Positions 36,102 to 46,069 of a stretch of 64,000 nucleotides of DNA are shown here, piece by piece (the stretch's first letter is position 1; every line of letters starts with the position of its first letter). Below the pieces are notes generated by a model. That model did no database searches. It saw only the letters and a program-made list of their open reading frames with translations, and was not told the origin of the DNA. This DNA comes from an uncultured Bacteroidota bacterium (GTDB taxonomy: Bacteria > Bacteroidota > Bacteroidia > Chitinophagales > Chitinophagaceae), in the NCBI GenBank assembly GCA_903831575.1, contig CAIKYB010000040.1, forward strand, positions 124,001-188,000, in the 5' to 3' direction. Made by a program: the position numbers and the translations under genes.

Positions 36102-37241
36102 CTATTTCAAAATCTCTCTGCTGATTACTATTTTCTGTATTTCACTCGTCCCTTCTCCTATTGTACAAAGTTTGCTGTCTCTATAAAACTTCTCTACAGG
36201 AAAATCTTTCGTGTAGCCATAGCCGCCAAATATCTGAATAGCATCTGTGCTAATTTCAACGGAGATTTCACTGGCATAATATTTGGCCATCGCAGATTCT
36301 TTTGTCATAGGAAGACCTCTCATTTTTAAATTACAGGCTTGATTAATCAACAATTCTGCACACTCAATTTTTGTTGCCATATCAGCCAGTTTAAATGAAA
36401 TTGCCTGAAAGTTTGCAATGGGCTGGTCAAATTGATACCGTTCTTTTGCATACTTCAAAGATGCTTCATACGCGCCTTTAGCGATGCCTAAACTCAATGC
36501 TGCTATTGAAATGCGTCCTCCGTCAAGAATTTTCATTGATTGTTTGAACCCTGCTCCAATTTCACCCAAACGATTTTCATCAGAAATAATACAATGGTCA
36601 AAAATCATCTCTGCCGTTTCACTGGCTCTCATCCCAAGTTTGTTTTCTTTTTTTCCTCCAGAAAATCCAGCTGTATTACGGTCAACAATAAACGCAGTAG
36701 AATTATTTTTGGCTCTTGGTTCGCCCGTTCTGCAAATCACAACAGCAACATCGCTGGATTTGCCATGTGTAATCCAACTTTTGGTACCGTTAATAACCCA
36801 ATTATCACCTTCTTTTACTGCGGTTGTTTGCATATTACCTGCATCACTTCCAGTATTAGGTTCTGTAAGTCCCCAAGCACCAATGAATTCGGCAGTGGCC
36901 AGTTTGGGTAAATATTTTTGTTTCTGCATTTCATTTCCGAATGTCATAATATGTCCTGTGCATAAGGAATTATGAGCAGCTAAGGAGAGCCCAACAGAGC
37001 CGCACACTTTAGCTATTTCCTGAATAATGACACTGTATTCAAAATAACTCAATCCTGTTCCCCCGTATGCTTCTGGCACCAATACTCCCATCATGCCTAG
37101 CTTGCCTAGTTCTTTAAAAATATGGACCGGGAATTCCTGAGATTCATCCCATTCCATAAGATTCGGACGGATATACTGGTTGGCAAAATCTCTTGCAGTT
37201 TGAGCTACTTGCTGGGTTAATTCAGTTTGTAAAAAGTCCAT
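36102..37241 (-). CDS. Acyl-CoA dehydrogenase
   Basis: 379 residues, full length for the short-chain acyl-CoA dehydrogenase group. FAD/substrate motifs include WGLTEPNTGSDAGNMQT and YGYTKDFPVEKFYRDSKL. The expected catalytic base is Glu363 in IGEGTSEIQ. It oxidises acyl-CoA to enoyl-CoA with FAD and passes electrons to an electron-transfer flavoprotein. The chain-length preference cannot be read from the sequence. It is convergent with the acyltransferase gene, leaving a 49-bp gap. Confidence 0.95.
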   Translation of the reverse strand: MDFLQTELTQQVAQTARDFANQYIRPNLMEWDESQEFPVHIFKELGKLGMMGVLVPEAYGGTGLSYFEYSVIIQEIAKVCGSVGLSLAAHNSLCTGHIMTFGNEMQKQKYLPKLATAEFIGAWGLTEPNTGSDAGNMQTTAVKEGDNWVINGTKSWITHGKSSDVAVVICRTGEPRAKNNSTAFIVDRNTAGFSGGKKENKLGMRASETAEMIFDHCIISDENRLGEIGAGFKQSMKILDGGRISIAALSLGIAKGAYEASLKYAKERYQFDQPIANFQAISFKLADMATKIECAELLINQACNLKMRGLPMTKESAMAKYYASEISVEISTDAIQIFGGYGYTKDFPVEKFYRDSKLCTIGEGTSEIQKIVISREILK

Positions 37242-37306
37242 AACAGGTGATTATTTGTTCCGCAATTTACCGAATATTAAATACCAACAACTGTTAGTTT
37301 TTTTTA

Positions 37307-38221
37307 TTATTCCACAACTAAATAATGCTGTATTTTATTATACGATTCAACGTTAAGCAAGGTGATTTTTTGAATATCCTCTAATGATTTAAAACTTCCA
37401 TGCTGAATACGATAATTAATAATGGCCTGGGCTAATTTGTATCCAATGTAAGGATGCGATTTCAATGTTTCAAAAGGTGCATGATTAATGTCAATTGTAC
37501 TGGTTTTTGTATCCTTTATGATTAATTGTTCTTTAATTTTCTGAAAAATGGAATCTTGTAAACCCCAAACCTCAGCCAATTGATGCACTTCATAAAATCC
37601 ACCCAATTTATTCCTAAACAATATGATTCGTCTGGCTAATGCAGGCCCAATACCATAGATACTTTCGAAGCAAGAAGAATCTGCGAGATTCACATCAACT
37701 AATTTCCTGGTTATTTTTTTGTCATTATATATTTTAATATTAGTGACGTTTATGTTCTGATCAGCTTCTCTTATAACAACAAAAGGCATCAAGTCTGCGC
37801 ATTTCTTTTCAGCTATTCCCCAAATCTTTTTGATATCCTCCGGCTTCCGAAATCGACCACCTTTGGATTTGTATTTTTGTATGGTTTGAATGGTTTTATC
37901 CTTAAGGCCTAACTCCTTCCATTCGGCTTCAGATATGATGTTGGGATCGAATTTCTTATATCGAATACTAACAGGAGGTTCTTCTTTATATGAAACATAT
38001 TTTGCGGAATAGTTGCTAATATTACTACTGTCTGCATCCAACTTTTTCAACTGCCGAAAAGCCGTTTCCAAGATTTGCATTTTAATTGGTTTTTCGGGAA
38101 ATATTAAGTCGTAAAAATGTGGTAAAAAAAATAATCCCAAATTAAATAACAGTACTAAAATAATTCCATTCTTCTCTTTTTTTGTAAAATAAAAAAAAGC
38201 ATGGTTGTTCTTTTTTTGCAT
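37307..38221 (-). CDS. Membrane-anchored helix-hairpin-helix (ComEA-like) protein
   Basis: 304 residues. One N-terminal membrane helix (about 17-36), then three helix-hairpin-helix units: EAEWKELGLKDKTIQTIQKY, then VDVNLADSSCFESIYGIGPALARRI near residue 190, then IDINHAPFETLKSHPYIGYKLAQAI near residue 250. HhH units bind DNA backbone non-specifically, and ComEA uses them at the cell surface in DNA uptake. Bacteroidota carry many such proteins of unproven role. TACTTTTC lies 4 nt before the ATG and may be a -7 box. Confidence 0.8.
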   Translation of the reverse strand: MQKKNNHAFFYFTKKEKNGIILVLLFNLGLFFLPHFYDLIFPEKPIKMQILETAFRQLKKLDADSSNISNYSAKYVSYKEEPPVSIRYKKFDPNIISEAEWKELGLKDKTIQTIQKYKSKGGRFRKPEDIKKIWGIAEKKCADLMPFVVIREADQNINVTNIKIYNDKKITRKLVDVNLADSSCFESIYGIGPALARRIILFRNKLGGFYEVHQLAEVWGLQDSIFQKIKEQLIIKDTKTSTIDINHAPFETLKSHPYIGYKLAQAIINYRIQHGSFKSLEDIQKITLLNVESYNKIQHYLVVE

Positions 38222-38272
38222 GAACGAAAAGTAATGCAGGAAGCAGAAAGAAAAAGGAGAAAAAAAACAGAA

Positions 38273-39052
38273 TTAATTGCAATTAATCACTTGGTTGTCA
38301 AAAGCTAATTGAATTCCTTTTGGCAATTCAGCAGCTACCTGCTGATGTTTACCAAGCTGGTGACTAATATGGGTAAAATAAGTTTGGGACACAGCGAGCG
38401 ATTGCGACATTTCTATAGCTTCCTGAAGGGTGAAATGTGAAAGGTGCTTTTCCTTGCGAAGTGCATTTAATACAAGTATTTCAGACCCCCTTATTTTTTG
38501 CTGTTCGGTGTCATCTATTCTGTTGGCATCCGTGATATAAGTAAATGCTCCAAACCGAAATCCTAATACAGGCATTTTTAGATGCCATACTAAAATAGGG
38601 ATTACAGGAATATCCCCGATAATAAAGGCTTGGTCAGTTATTTCATGTAAAGTAATATCCGGAACTCCAGGATATTTATGCTCGTCAAAAACATAACTGA
38701 ATTCTCTTTTTAATGCGACTTGTGTTAAAGCATTTGCAAATACTTTCATCGGTTGCTGTTGAAAATAATTGAACGCCTTAATATCATCAAGCCCCGCAAT
38801 ATGGTCTTTATGAGAATGTGTAAATAGAACTGCGTCTAATTTTTTTACATTTGCCCTGAGCATTTGCGTTCTGAAATCAGGAGTGGTATCTATGACAATT
38901 GTGGTAGTATCACTTTGAACAAGGATACTACTTCTCAGTCTTTTGTCTTTACTATCGGAGGAAGAACAAATCTCACAATCACAGGCAATCATTGGAACAC
39001 CGCCACTTGTGCCTGTACCCAAAAAAGTAATCGTTAGCGGAGGAGAAAACAT
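38273..39052 (-). CDS. Metallo-beta-lactamase fold hydrolase, PhnP-like
   Basis: 259 residues. The metal-binding motif is HSHKDH (His79, His81, Asp83, His84). An N-terminal CDCEIC cluster (Cys24, Cys26, Cys29) resembles the structural zinc site of PhnP. PhnP-like enzymes are cyclic phosphodiesterases, but no phn genes are nearby, so the substrate is unknown. A further conserved histidine occurs in THISHQLGKHQQV. It lies between a small unknown gene and the HhH protein, with gaps of about 50 bp on the same strand. Confidence 0.82.
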   Translation of the reverse strand: MFSPPLTITFLGTGTSGGVPMIACDCEICSSSDSKDKRLRSSILVQSDTTTIVIDTTPDFRTQMLRANVKKLDAVLFTHSHKDHIAGLDDIKAFNYFQQQPMKVFANALTQVALKREFSYVFDEHKYPGVPDITLHEITDQAFIIGDIPVIPILVWHLKMPVLGFRFGAFTYITDANRIDDTEQQKIRGSEILVLNALRKEKHLSHFTLQEAIEMSQSLAVSQTYFTHISHQLGKHQQVAAELPKGIQLAFDNQVINCN

Positions 39053-39102
39053 CAGTAAAGTAGAAATGAAAAATTTGCAGAAAGTATAAAAAAAAAGAAT
39101 AA

Positions 39103-39372
39103 TTATTTATCAATCACAACAGTCATCAATTCATCATAAAGTTTTTGGCTTTCATGTGTAAGATCGTCGATATTAATTTTGAGTAAAGGCAGCAAATCTA
39201 TCAAAGTATTAATTCTACCTTCTGTTTGTAAAAATTTATTGAGTACAACGACCTTTTTTTCCTGAAGAATACAATAACCGCTTTGAAAAGTTCCTCTCTC
39301 ATAACGAATGATATATCCACCTTCTTCGATGACTCTTTCAGTTTTATCTAATGTATTTTGAGTGAATTTCAT
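39103..39372 (-). CDS. Small conserved-looking protein of unknown function
   Basis: 89 residues with no signal peptide or membrane segment. The sequence alternates charged and hydrophobic residues (VIEEGGYIIRYERGTFQSGYCILQEKKVVVLNKFL) and looks like a small alpha/beta fold. I do not recognise the family. It lies between porX and the PhnP-like hydrolase on the same strand. Coding potential looks normal for the window, and the ATG at 39372 follows a long AT-rich leader. Confidence 0.65.
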   Translation of the reverse strand: MKFTQNTLDKTERVIEEGGYIIRYERGTFQSGYCILQEKKVVVLNKFLQTEGRINTLIDLLPLLKINIDDLTHESQKLYDELMTVVIDK

Positions 39373-39492
39373 AAGTCGATTTATTTAACTATTTAACCAG
39401 ATGCAACTTCCAACAATTAAGGCTGATCATGAAATATACTTTTCAACAAACGTTAATAAAAAAAGAGGCCGATTGGCTATTAATCCTGTCCC

Positions 39493-41049
39493 TTATTTTT
39501 TAGACATTTTAATTATAGGAACAATCATTTCTTCCAAACTGATTCCGCCATGCTGAAAGGTGTTTCGGTAATAATTGACAAAGTGATTATAATTGTTTGG
39601 ATAGCAAAGGAAATGATCCCCCTTCGCGAAAATAAAGGATGAATTTACATTAGGAACAGGTAATCCAGCTTCTCTTGGATCTCTGAAAGCCAAAACCTCC
39701 TTTGGCTCATAACTCAAATTGCGACCATGCTTATACCTAAGATTTGCGGTAGTTTGCTTGTCACCTATAACCTTTGCAGGTGTCTTTACCCTAGTACTTC
39801 CATGGTCAGTTGCAACAATCAAATTTATATTTTTATCGGCTATTTTTTTCAAAGCCTGATGAAGAGGACTATGCTCAAACCAACTCGCAGTAAGGCTTCT
39901 ATAGCTTGTTTCATCCCCTGCTAACTCTTTTAATACTTCCATTTCTGTTCTAGCATGGCTGAGCATGTCAACAAAATTATACACAATCACATTCAAGTCG
40001 TTTTGCATTAAATTATGCATATTATCGACCAATTTCTGTCCATCATGATTATTGGTGATTTTTGTATATGAAAATTTAATGTCGCTCTTTCCCAGTCTTT
40101 TCAAATTTGATTTTAAGAACGCTTCTTCATGTAAATTTTTACCCCCTTCTTCGTCATCATTTTTCCATTCTACCGGAAACTGCTTTTCAATATCAATAGG
40201 CAATAAGCCTGAAAAAATCGCATTGCGGGCATATTGAGTTGCCGTAGGAAGTATCGCATAAAATGTTTCTTCCTCATTTATCCGAAAACTCTCTGCAAAA
40301 ATGGGCTGAATTGTTTTCCATTGATCAAACCTTAAATTATCTATTAAAATAAAAAACAAAGGGACCCCTTTTTCTAAATGTGGTAATACCTTAAATTTTA
40401 GTAGATTATGGCTCATTATTGGAGCATCGATGCTCTTTGGCGAAACCCAGGATGCATAATTTTTAGAAATAAATTTAAAAAACTCTGTATTGGCTTCTTG
40501 TTTTTGAGTACTGAAAACTTCCTGCATTTCGGGGCTGTCACTCTTCTGAATCTCCAATTCCCAATAGACTAATTTTTTATAAATCTCCATCCATTCTTTA
40601 TAATCAGGAGTGCCACTCAATGCCATAAATAAACTGCTGAATTCTTGCTGATATGCAGTAGTGGTTTTTTCCGCAACAAGTCGTTTGTTGTCTATGATTT
40701 TTTTTAAACTGAGCCAAACCTGATTTGGATTAACTGGCTTGATTAAATAATCACTAATCTGACTGCCAATAGCTTCATCCATAAGGTTTTCAGCCTCATT
40801 CTTTGTGATTAAAACTATTGGAAGATTACTGTTAAGCTCTTTGATTTGTTGTAAAGTCTGCAACCCTGTAATACCTGGCATTGTTTCGTCAAGTAAAACA
40901 ACGTCAACGATATTATTTTTCACATATTCCACTGCATCAAACCCATTAGTAATCGTATGGACAACATATCCTTTATTTTCAAGAAATATAATCTGTGAAT
41001 TCAGGCTTTCAATTTCATCATCAACCCAAAGGATTTTTGCTACACTCAT
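39493..41049 (-). CDS. porX: PorX-type response regulator with PglZ domain
   Basis: 518 residues. An N-terminal receiver domain has WVDDE (acid pocket), phospho-acceptor Asp54 in VLLDETMPG and Lys104 in YLIKPV. The rest is a PglZ-type, alkaline-phosphatase-like domain with LIDNLRFDQW, FVDMLSHAR and VATDHGSTR carrying metal-binding residues. This domain pair defines PorX, which with PorY controls the type IX secretion system in Porphyromonas and Flavobacterium. PorX-type proteins have been reported to hydrolyse phosphodiesters. No other T9SS gene is in the window. Confidence 0.93.
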   Translation of the reverse strand: MSVAKILWVDDEIESLNSQIIFLENKGYVVHTITNGFDAVEYVKNNIVDVVLLDETMPGITGLQTLQQIKELNSNLPIVLITKNEAENLMDEAIGSQISDYLIKPVNPNQVWLSLKKIIDNKRLVAEKTTTAYQQEFSSLFMALSGTPDYKEWMEIYKKLVYWELEIQKSDSPEMQEVFSTQKQEANTEFFKFISKNYASWVSPKSIDAPIMSHNLLKFKVLPHLEKGVPLFFILIDNLRFDQWKTIQPIFAESFRINEEETFYAILPTATQYARNAIFSGLLPIDIEKQFPVEWKNDDEEGGKNLHEEAFLKSNLKRLGKSDIKFSYTKITNNHDGQKLVDNMHNLMQNDLNVIVYNFVDMLSHARTEMEVLKELAGDETSYRSLTASWFEHSPLHQALKKIADKNINLIVATDHGSTRVKTPAKVIGDKQTTANLRYKHGRNLSYEPKEVLAFRDPREAGLPVPNVNSSFIFAKGDHFLCYPNNYNHFVNYYRNTFQHGGISLEEMIVPIIKMSKK

Positions 41050-41153
41050 ACTTTCGTTTTTTTAACAGGCGAAAAGAAACAATACCTGGATTATTATTAA
41101 AATCAACTTAAATTGCCAATGCTGCAAATTTAATTTTTTAGGCGAATGGTTTG

Positions 41154-41161
41154 TAGATTTG
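41154..41161 (+). promoter_or_regulatory. TAGATTTG, candidate -7 element for the HD gene
   Basis: Exact match to TAnnTTTG, 50 bp before the ATG at 41212. The -33 region at the right distance (near 41130) is T-rich but lacks an exact TTTG. Confidence 0.4.
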
Positions 41162-41211
41162 TGCCAGTTTCTATTTCATTTAACAGATAATTCCAAATTT
41201 AATACTAATAA

Positions 41212-42393
41212 ATGCGATTTCATAAAATAATAAACGATCCCGTATATGGTTTCATTACCATTGATGATGAACTGATTGCGCAAATCATTGCTCATCCTTT
41301 TTATCAAAGACTCAGAAGAATCAATCAAATGGCATTGGCGCATTTAGTTTATCCTGGGGCCATTCATTCCAGAATGCATCATTCTCTTGGCGCATACCAT
41401 CTTATGCGTTCCGCCCTGCTTGAATTAATAGGCAAGGGCGTTGAGATTTCAGAAGAGGAACAACAAGCTGCAAAAATTGCTATTCTCTTACACGATATTG
41501 GCCATGGCCCTTTTTCGCATGCTTTAGAAAATGTTATAGCCGAAGGAATGCACCATGAAGACCTCTCTTTACTACTGATTCAAGAATTAAACAAACAGTT
41601 TGAAGGAAAACTTCAAATGGCGCTGGATATCTTCACCAACAAATACCATAAAAAATATTTACAGCAGCTGATTAGCGGCCAGCTTGATGTTGATCGAATG
41701 GATTATCTGACCAGAGATAGTTTTTTTACGGGTGTAAATGAAGGGGTAATTGGCTACGATCGTATCATTAAAATGTTAACTGTACATCATGGTGAATTAA
41801 TGGTGGAAGAAAAAGGCATATACTCAATTGAAAAATTTTTAGTAGCAAGAAGATTGATGTACTGGCAAGTTTACCTTCACAAAACGGTATTGTGTGCCGA
41901 ACAAATGTTGCAGCGAATTATCAAAAGAGCCAAATATATTCATGCAACTTGCTCAGAACCACTTTTTACCTTAATGAATCAACCGGTAGAAAAAATCTCT
42001 TTGAAACAGTTTTGTAATATTGATGATTATGATGTGATGATGGCTATCAAAAATTGGTGTCACCACGAAGACAAAGTATTGGCTGTATTATGTAATGGCA
42101 TTATCAATAGAACTTTGTTGAAAATAAAATACTTTTCATCACCCATCACAGAGAGTTTATTGGAAGAAAAAAGGATTGAAGCAGAACAAAAATTAAATCT
42201 ATCAAAGGAAGAAGCAGAATGGCTGGTTTTTTCAGGTCTGGCATCAAGCAGTACTTATAATTTCGAAAATGAAAATATCAAGATCCTTTTTAAAAATGGA
42301 GAGGTAAAAGATATCACAGAAGTAGACAATGCACTTATTAATGAAAACATAAGAGGCATTGTTAAAAAATATTATATTTGCTACCCAAGATAA
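41212..42393 (+). CDS. HD-domain phosphohydrolase (dNTPase-like)
   Basis: 393 residues. HD motifs are RMHHSLG (His56/57), LLHDIGHGPFSHALE (His94, Asp95) and QLDVDRMDYLTRDSF, the order seen in YdhJ/SAMHD1-like triphosphohydrolases that cut deoxynucleoside triphosphates. The N-terminus KIINDPVYGFITI is shared by that family. The substrate is not proven. It lies 40 bp before lpxD on the same strand, a common Bacteroidota arrangement as far as I recall, so the two may be co-transcribed. Confidence 0.9.
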   Translation: MRFHKIINDPVYGFITIDDELIAQIIAHPFYQRLRRINQMALAHLVYPGAIHSRMHHSLGAYHLMRSALLELIGKGVEISEEEQQAAKIAILLHDIGHGPFSHALENVIAEGMHHEDLSLLLIQELNKQFEGKLQMALDIFTNKYHKKYLQQLISGQLDVDRMDYLTRDSFFTGVNEGVIGYDRIIKMLTVHHGELMVEEKGIYSIEKFLVARRLMYWQVYLHKTVLCAEQMLQRIIKRAKYIHATCSEPLFTLMNQPVEKISLKQFCNIDDYDVMMAIKNWCHHEDKVLAVLCNGIINRTLLKIKYFSSPITESLLEEKRIEAEQKLNLSKEEAEWLVFSGLASSSTYNFENENIKILFKNGEVKDITEVDNALINENIRGIVKKYYICYPR

Positions 42394-42433
42394 TTTATAG
42401 CATTATTACTCAAACAAAAACTGATTTTTTAAT

Positions 42434-43477
42434 ATGCAATTCTCTGCAAACCAAATAGCATTAATACTTAGTGGTAATATTGAAGGAAATCCCGAAGTGA
42501 AAGTTGATTCTTTTGGAAAAATTGAAGAAGCAAAAAATGGACAAATTGCTTTTTTAGCCAATCCTAAATATGAAGATTATTTGTACACTACTGAAGCATC
42601 TATAGTTATAGTTAATGACTCTTTATTGCTTAAAAAAGAAGTTAATGCAACACTCATCCGCGTTCCAAATGCATACCTAGCTTTCGCAACTATGCTTGAA
42701 AAATACCAGCAAATAAAATCTCAACAACCCATTGGAATACAGGACCCCATTTACAAACATCCTTCTGCTAAAATTGGCGAAGATGTTTTTATTGGCGCAT
42801 TTGTTTACATCGGAGAAAACACAGTGATTGGGAAAGGCGCAAAAATTTATCCCGGTGCTTATTTGGGAAATAATGTTGCAATAGGAGAAAATGCTACTGT
42901 TCATGCAGGAGTAAAAATTTATTTTGATTGTCAGGTAGGTGCCAACGTAACTATCCATGCAGGAACTGTAATTGGAAGCGACGGCTTTGGTTTTGCACCT
43001 TTGCCAGATGGTACTTATAGAAAAGTTCCACAAATTGGAAATGTAGTTATTGAAGATGGCGTAGAAATTGGCTCAAATGCTACCATCGACAGAGCTACTA
43101 TTGGCAGTACAATAATTAGAACCGGAGCTAAACTTGACAACCTTGTTCAAGTGGCTCATAATGTAGAAATAGGCAAAGACAGTGTGGTGGCAGCGCAAAC
43201 CGGAATCAGCGGAAGTACTAAGATTGGTAAGAATGTAATGATTGGCGGACAAGCTGGAATAGTGGGGCACATCCATATTGCAGATGGCAGTAAAATCAAT
43301 GGGCAAAGCGGAATTACGAAATCTATAACCTCACCAAATACAGCAGTTACCGGTTCCCCTGCTACAGAATTCACTGCTTCATTAAGAAGCCAGGCCTCAC
43401 TCAGAAAATTACCTGAAATGGAAAAAAGAATTAAAGCATTAGAAATAATGCTGAAAGAATTAAAAGATAAAAAATAA
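42434..43477 (+). CDS. lpxD: UDP-3-O-(3-hydroxyacyl)glucosamine N-acyltransferase LpxD
   Basis: 347 residues. A ~95-residue N-terminal uridine-binding domain is followed by a left-handed beta-helix of hexapeptide repeats ([20 protein letters not shown] onward) and a C-terminal helical segment ([20 protein letters not shown]). The catalytic histidine of the family corresponds to His in [10 protein letters not shown]. It adds the second 3-hydroxyacyl chain in lipid A synthesis. First lipid A gene of this block. Confidence 0.96.
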   Translation: MQFSANQIALILSGNIEGNPEVKVDSFGKIEEAKNGQIAFLANPKYEDYLYTTEASIVIVNDSLLLKKEVNATLIRVPNAYLAFATMLEKYQQIKSQQPIGIQDPIYKHPSAKIGEDVFIGAFVYIGENTVIGKGAKIYPGAYLGNNVAIGENATVHAGVKIYFDCQVGANVTIHAGTVIGSDGFGFAPLPDGTYRKVPQIGNVVIEDGVEIGSNATIDRATIGSTIIRTGAKLDNLVQVAHNVEIGKDSVVAAQTGISGSTKIGKNVMIGGQAGIVGHIHIADGSKINGQSGITKSITSPNTAVTGSPATEFTASLRSQASLRKLPEMEKRIKALEIMLKELKDKK

Positions 43478-43490
43478 ATAACCCCACCAA

Positions 43491-45998
43491 TTGAATTCGA
43501 CAGATCATAACACCTCTTTTATACCTGTAAAAACATTTATTTTACTATTCTTTTCTTTTTTATCAACGGCATGCTTTTCTCAAATCGACTTCCTTCACGG
43601 AACTATACAAGACGGCTTGACAAAAGAGCCGATTGGTTTCGCTTCCATTTATTTAAAAAATAATGGCAATGGAAAGATTACGGATAGCTCTGGAAACTTT
43701 AGATTCAATATAGAAAATTTCAATAACGACACTTTAATGGTGAGCTATATTGGATATGAAACATTCGCCATTCCATTAAATTTGATTGATACTAAAAATC
43801 CACTAAATATCTCTTTGGAAAGAAAGGGGAAAAGCGGAGAAGTTGTGGTGAAACTAAAGATTAATAAAGGTTTGTTTTTGTGGAAAAAAATAATGAGTAA
43901 AAAGAAGTACTTCGACAGAACAAAAAAACAAAACTACGCTTACGAGGCCTACAATAAAATAGAAATTGATCTAAAAAATTTAAACGTAAAAAAACTAAAG
44001 CGGAATTTTATTCTAAAGCCTTTTGGATTTGTTTTTGATAACGTTGATAGTTCATCAGAACCAGAACCATTTTTGCCTGCTTATCTAATAGAGAGTATAA
44101 GCGACTACAGCTATCAGAAATCACCCAAAAAAACACATGAAAATATTAAAGCTTTAAGTTTAAAAGGAATTGAGAATGAAAGTATCACAAAGTTTCTCGG
44201 CGTGATGAATCAAAACGTAAATATTTTTGACAATTACATCAGCGTTTTGGGAAAAGACTTTATCAGCCCTTTTAATGACAATGGTGATTTTTATTATACT
44301 TTTTCAGTTGCTGATACCCAAATTATTGATAATAAAAAGACCTTTCATTTTATCTTCAAACCTAAAAGGTCAGGAGAAAATGTATTTGAAGGAGAAGCCT
44401 GGGTTAGAGCTGGCACTTTTGTTGTAACCAAAATCTCCATGTTCCTTGGCAAGGACGCAAATATTAACTTTATTTCAAGAATAGGAATAGTTCAGGAGTA
44501 TACTAAAATAGATGACACTACTTTCTTTTTAGGAAGAGATAAGTTTTTCGCAGATTTTAATGCGCTTGGTAAAAAATCATTAACACTGATTGGAAGAAAA
44601 ACCACTTCATACAGGAATATTGTCATTAATAGCGACTCCATTTCAAAAGAACTCAATAAACAAAAAATAGAAGAAATTGTAGAGACAAATGCTAAAGCAA
44701 AACTTCAAGCTGATTCAAATTGGACTACATTAAGGCATGATTCTCTTACTAAAAATGAAAAACAAATTTATGAAACGGTAGACAAATTACTGGCAATGCC
44801 AAAGTTTCAAAAACTTCAAAAAACATTACGCTTTATTGGAACTGGATATAAAAATGTTGGACTTTTTGAAATCGGACCTTGGTTTAACTGGATTAGCAAT
44901 AATTCATTGGAAGGATATCGTTTTAGATTTGACTTAGGGACCAATACCAAATTGTTTAAAAATATTTATTTGCACGGCTATTTAGCTTACGGAACCAAAG
45001 ATAATTCCATTAAGGGAAAAGCAGAAGCTTACTGGATTGCAAACAGAGATCCCAATAGGTTAATCCTACACGCCTCTATTTCTGAAGATATTGATAATGG
45101 CATAAGTGAGATTGGACAAGTAAGTCAGGATAATATCTTTTCACTGGCCATAAGAAAACCCAATGTCAGCCAAAAATTTATTCGGTTAAAAGAGCGAAAT
45201 TTTGATATCAATAAAGACTGGGGAAACGGATTTTCTTCAGGATTATATTTTTCAAACCGTTCATTTGAGCCCTTAAAATACCTGCCGAATAAACTCAACT
45301 ATTTAGATGGGGAATCAGATCTTTTGTCCTCCTTTGAAATAGCATTGAAACTCAGATTCGCTTACCTTGAACAATTCCTGAATTGGGATTATTTCCGATA
45401 TTCTCTTGGATCCAAATATCCAATAACCGAAGTCACTTTTACAAAAGGAATATCAGGCATCTTAAACAGTAAAAACAACTACACTAAAATAACAGCAGCT
45501 ATTAGCGACGATATTAAAATAAATCCTTTGGGGAAATTGTCCGTGAAAGTTTATGGAGGAAGTATCAATGGTGTTTTACCTTTTGCATTTTTAGAAAACC
45601 ATCTGGGAAATGATATTTATTATTATAATAGCAACTCCTTAAACTTAATGAACAGATTTGAATATTTGAGCGATAAGTATGCAGGTATCAACCTTGAACA
45701 TCAAATCGGTTCTGGTATTTTCAAATTAATTCCACTTACCCGAAAATTAAAATGGAGACAATTCTGGAACATTAAATCTCTTTGGGGAAGCCTAAGTGAA
45801 GAAAATAAGAAATTGAATGGCACCGACAATTACTTCAAATCATTAAATAATAATATGTATACTGAAGTAGGAACAGGAATTGACAATATTTTTAAAGTAT
45901 GTAGAATTGACTTTGTTTGGAATATCACACCTAATAGTACGAATCTAGCTAGAGGTAGCAAATTTGGCATTTTCGGCAGTTTCAGAATTCAATTTTAA
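43491..45998 (+). CDS. DUF5686 outer-membrane protein with carboxypeptidase-like regulatory domain
   Basis: 835 residues with a TTG start 13 bp after lpxD. A signal peptide (ending about residue 31, TACFSQ) is followed by a CarboxypepD_reg-like domain (HGTIQDGLTKEPIGFASIYL). A long C-terminal region rich in beta-strands ends in phenylalanine-rich FGSFRIQF, typical of outer-membrane barrels. This combination marks the DUF5686 family of Bacteroidota; its function is not established. It lies inside the lipid A block, which suggests an envelope role. Confidence 0.82.
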   Translation: MNSTDHNTSFIPVKTFILLFFSFLSTACFSQIDFLHGTIQDGLTKEPIGFASIYLKNNGNGKITDSSGNFRFNIENFNNDTLMVSYIGYETFAIPLNLIDTKNPLNISLERKGKSGEVVVKLKINKGLFLWKKIMSKKKYFDRTKKQNYAYEAYNKIEIDLKNLNVKKLKRNFILKPFGFVFDNVDSSSEPEPFLPAYLIESISDYSYQKSPKKTHENIKALSLKGIENESITKFLGVMNQNVNIFDNYISVLGKDFISPFNDNGDFYYTFSVADTQIIDNKKTFHFIFKPKRSGENVFEGEAWVRAGTFVVTKISMFLGKDANINFISRIGIVQEYTKIDDTTFFLGRDKFFADFNALGKKSLTLIGRKTTSYRNIVINSDSISKELNKQKIEEIVETNAKAKLQADSNWTTLRHDSLTKNEKQIYETVDKLLAMPKFQKLQKTLRFIGTGYKNVGLFEIGPWFNWISNNSLEGYRFRFDLGTNTKLFKNIYLHGYLAYGTKDNSIKGKAEAYWIANRDPNRLILHASISEDIDNGISEIGQVSQDNIFSLAIRKPNVSQKFIRLKERNFDINKDWGNGFSSGLYFSNRSFEPLKYLPNKLNYLDGESDLLSSFEIALKLRFAYLEQFLNWDYFRYSLGSKYPITEVTFTKGISGILNSKNNYTKITAAISDDIKINPLGKLSVKVYGGSINGVLPFAFLENHLGNDIYYYNSNSLNLMNRFEYLSDKYAGINLEHQIGSGIFKLIPLTRKLKWRQFWNIKSLWGSLSEENKKLNGTDNYFKSLNNNMYTEVGTGIDNIFKVCRIDFVWNITPNSTNLARGSKFGIFGSFRIQF

Positions 45999-46069
45999 CT
46001 AATAAGAAGTGCTATTTCGGTGATTTAAGGTTTTTTTAGGGTAACTTCGCACGAATTTATCAAATCTAT

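Noticed and set aside
39430-39442. ATGAAATATACTT occurs here and again near 61559
   Set aside because: A 13-base AT-rich word is expected to repeat by chance many times in 64 kb, and the flanks do not match.
39463-39482. Possible terminator after porX (GCC-AATC-GGC before a T tract on the minus strand)
   Set aside because: The stem is only three good base pairs, too weak to list as a supported feature.
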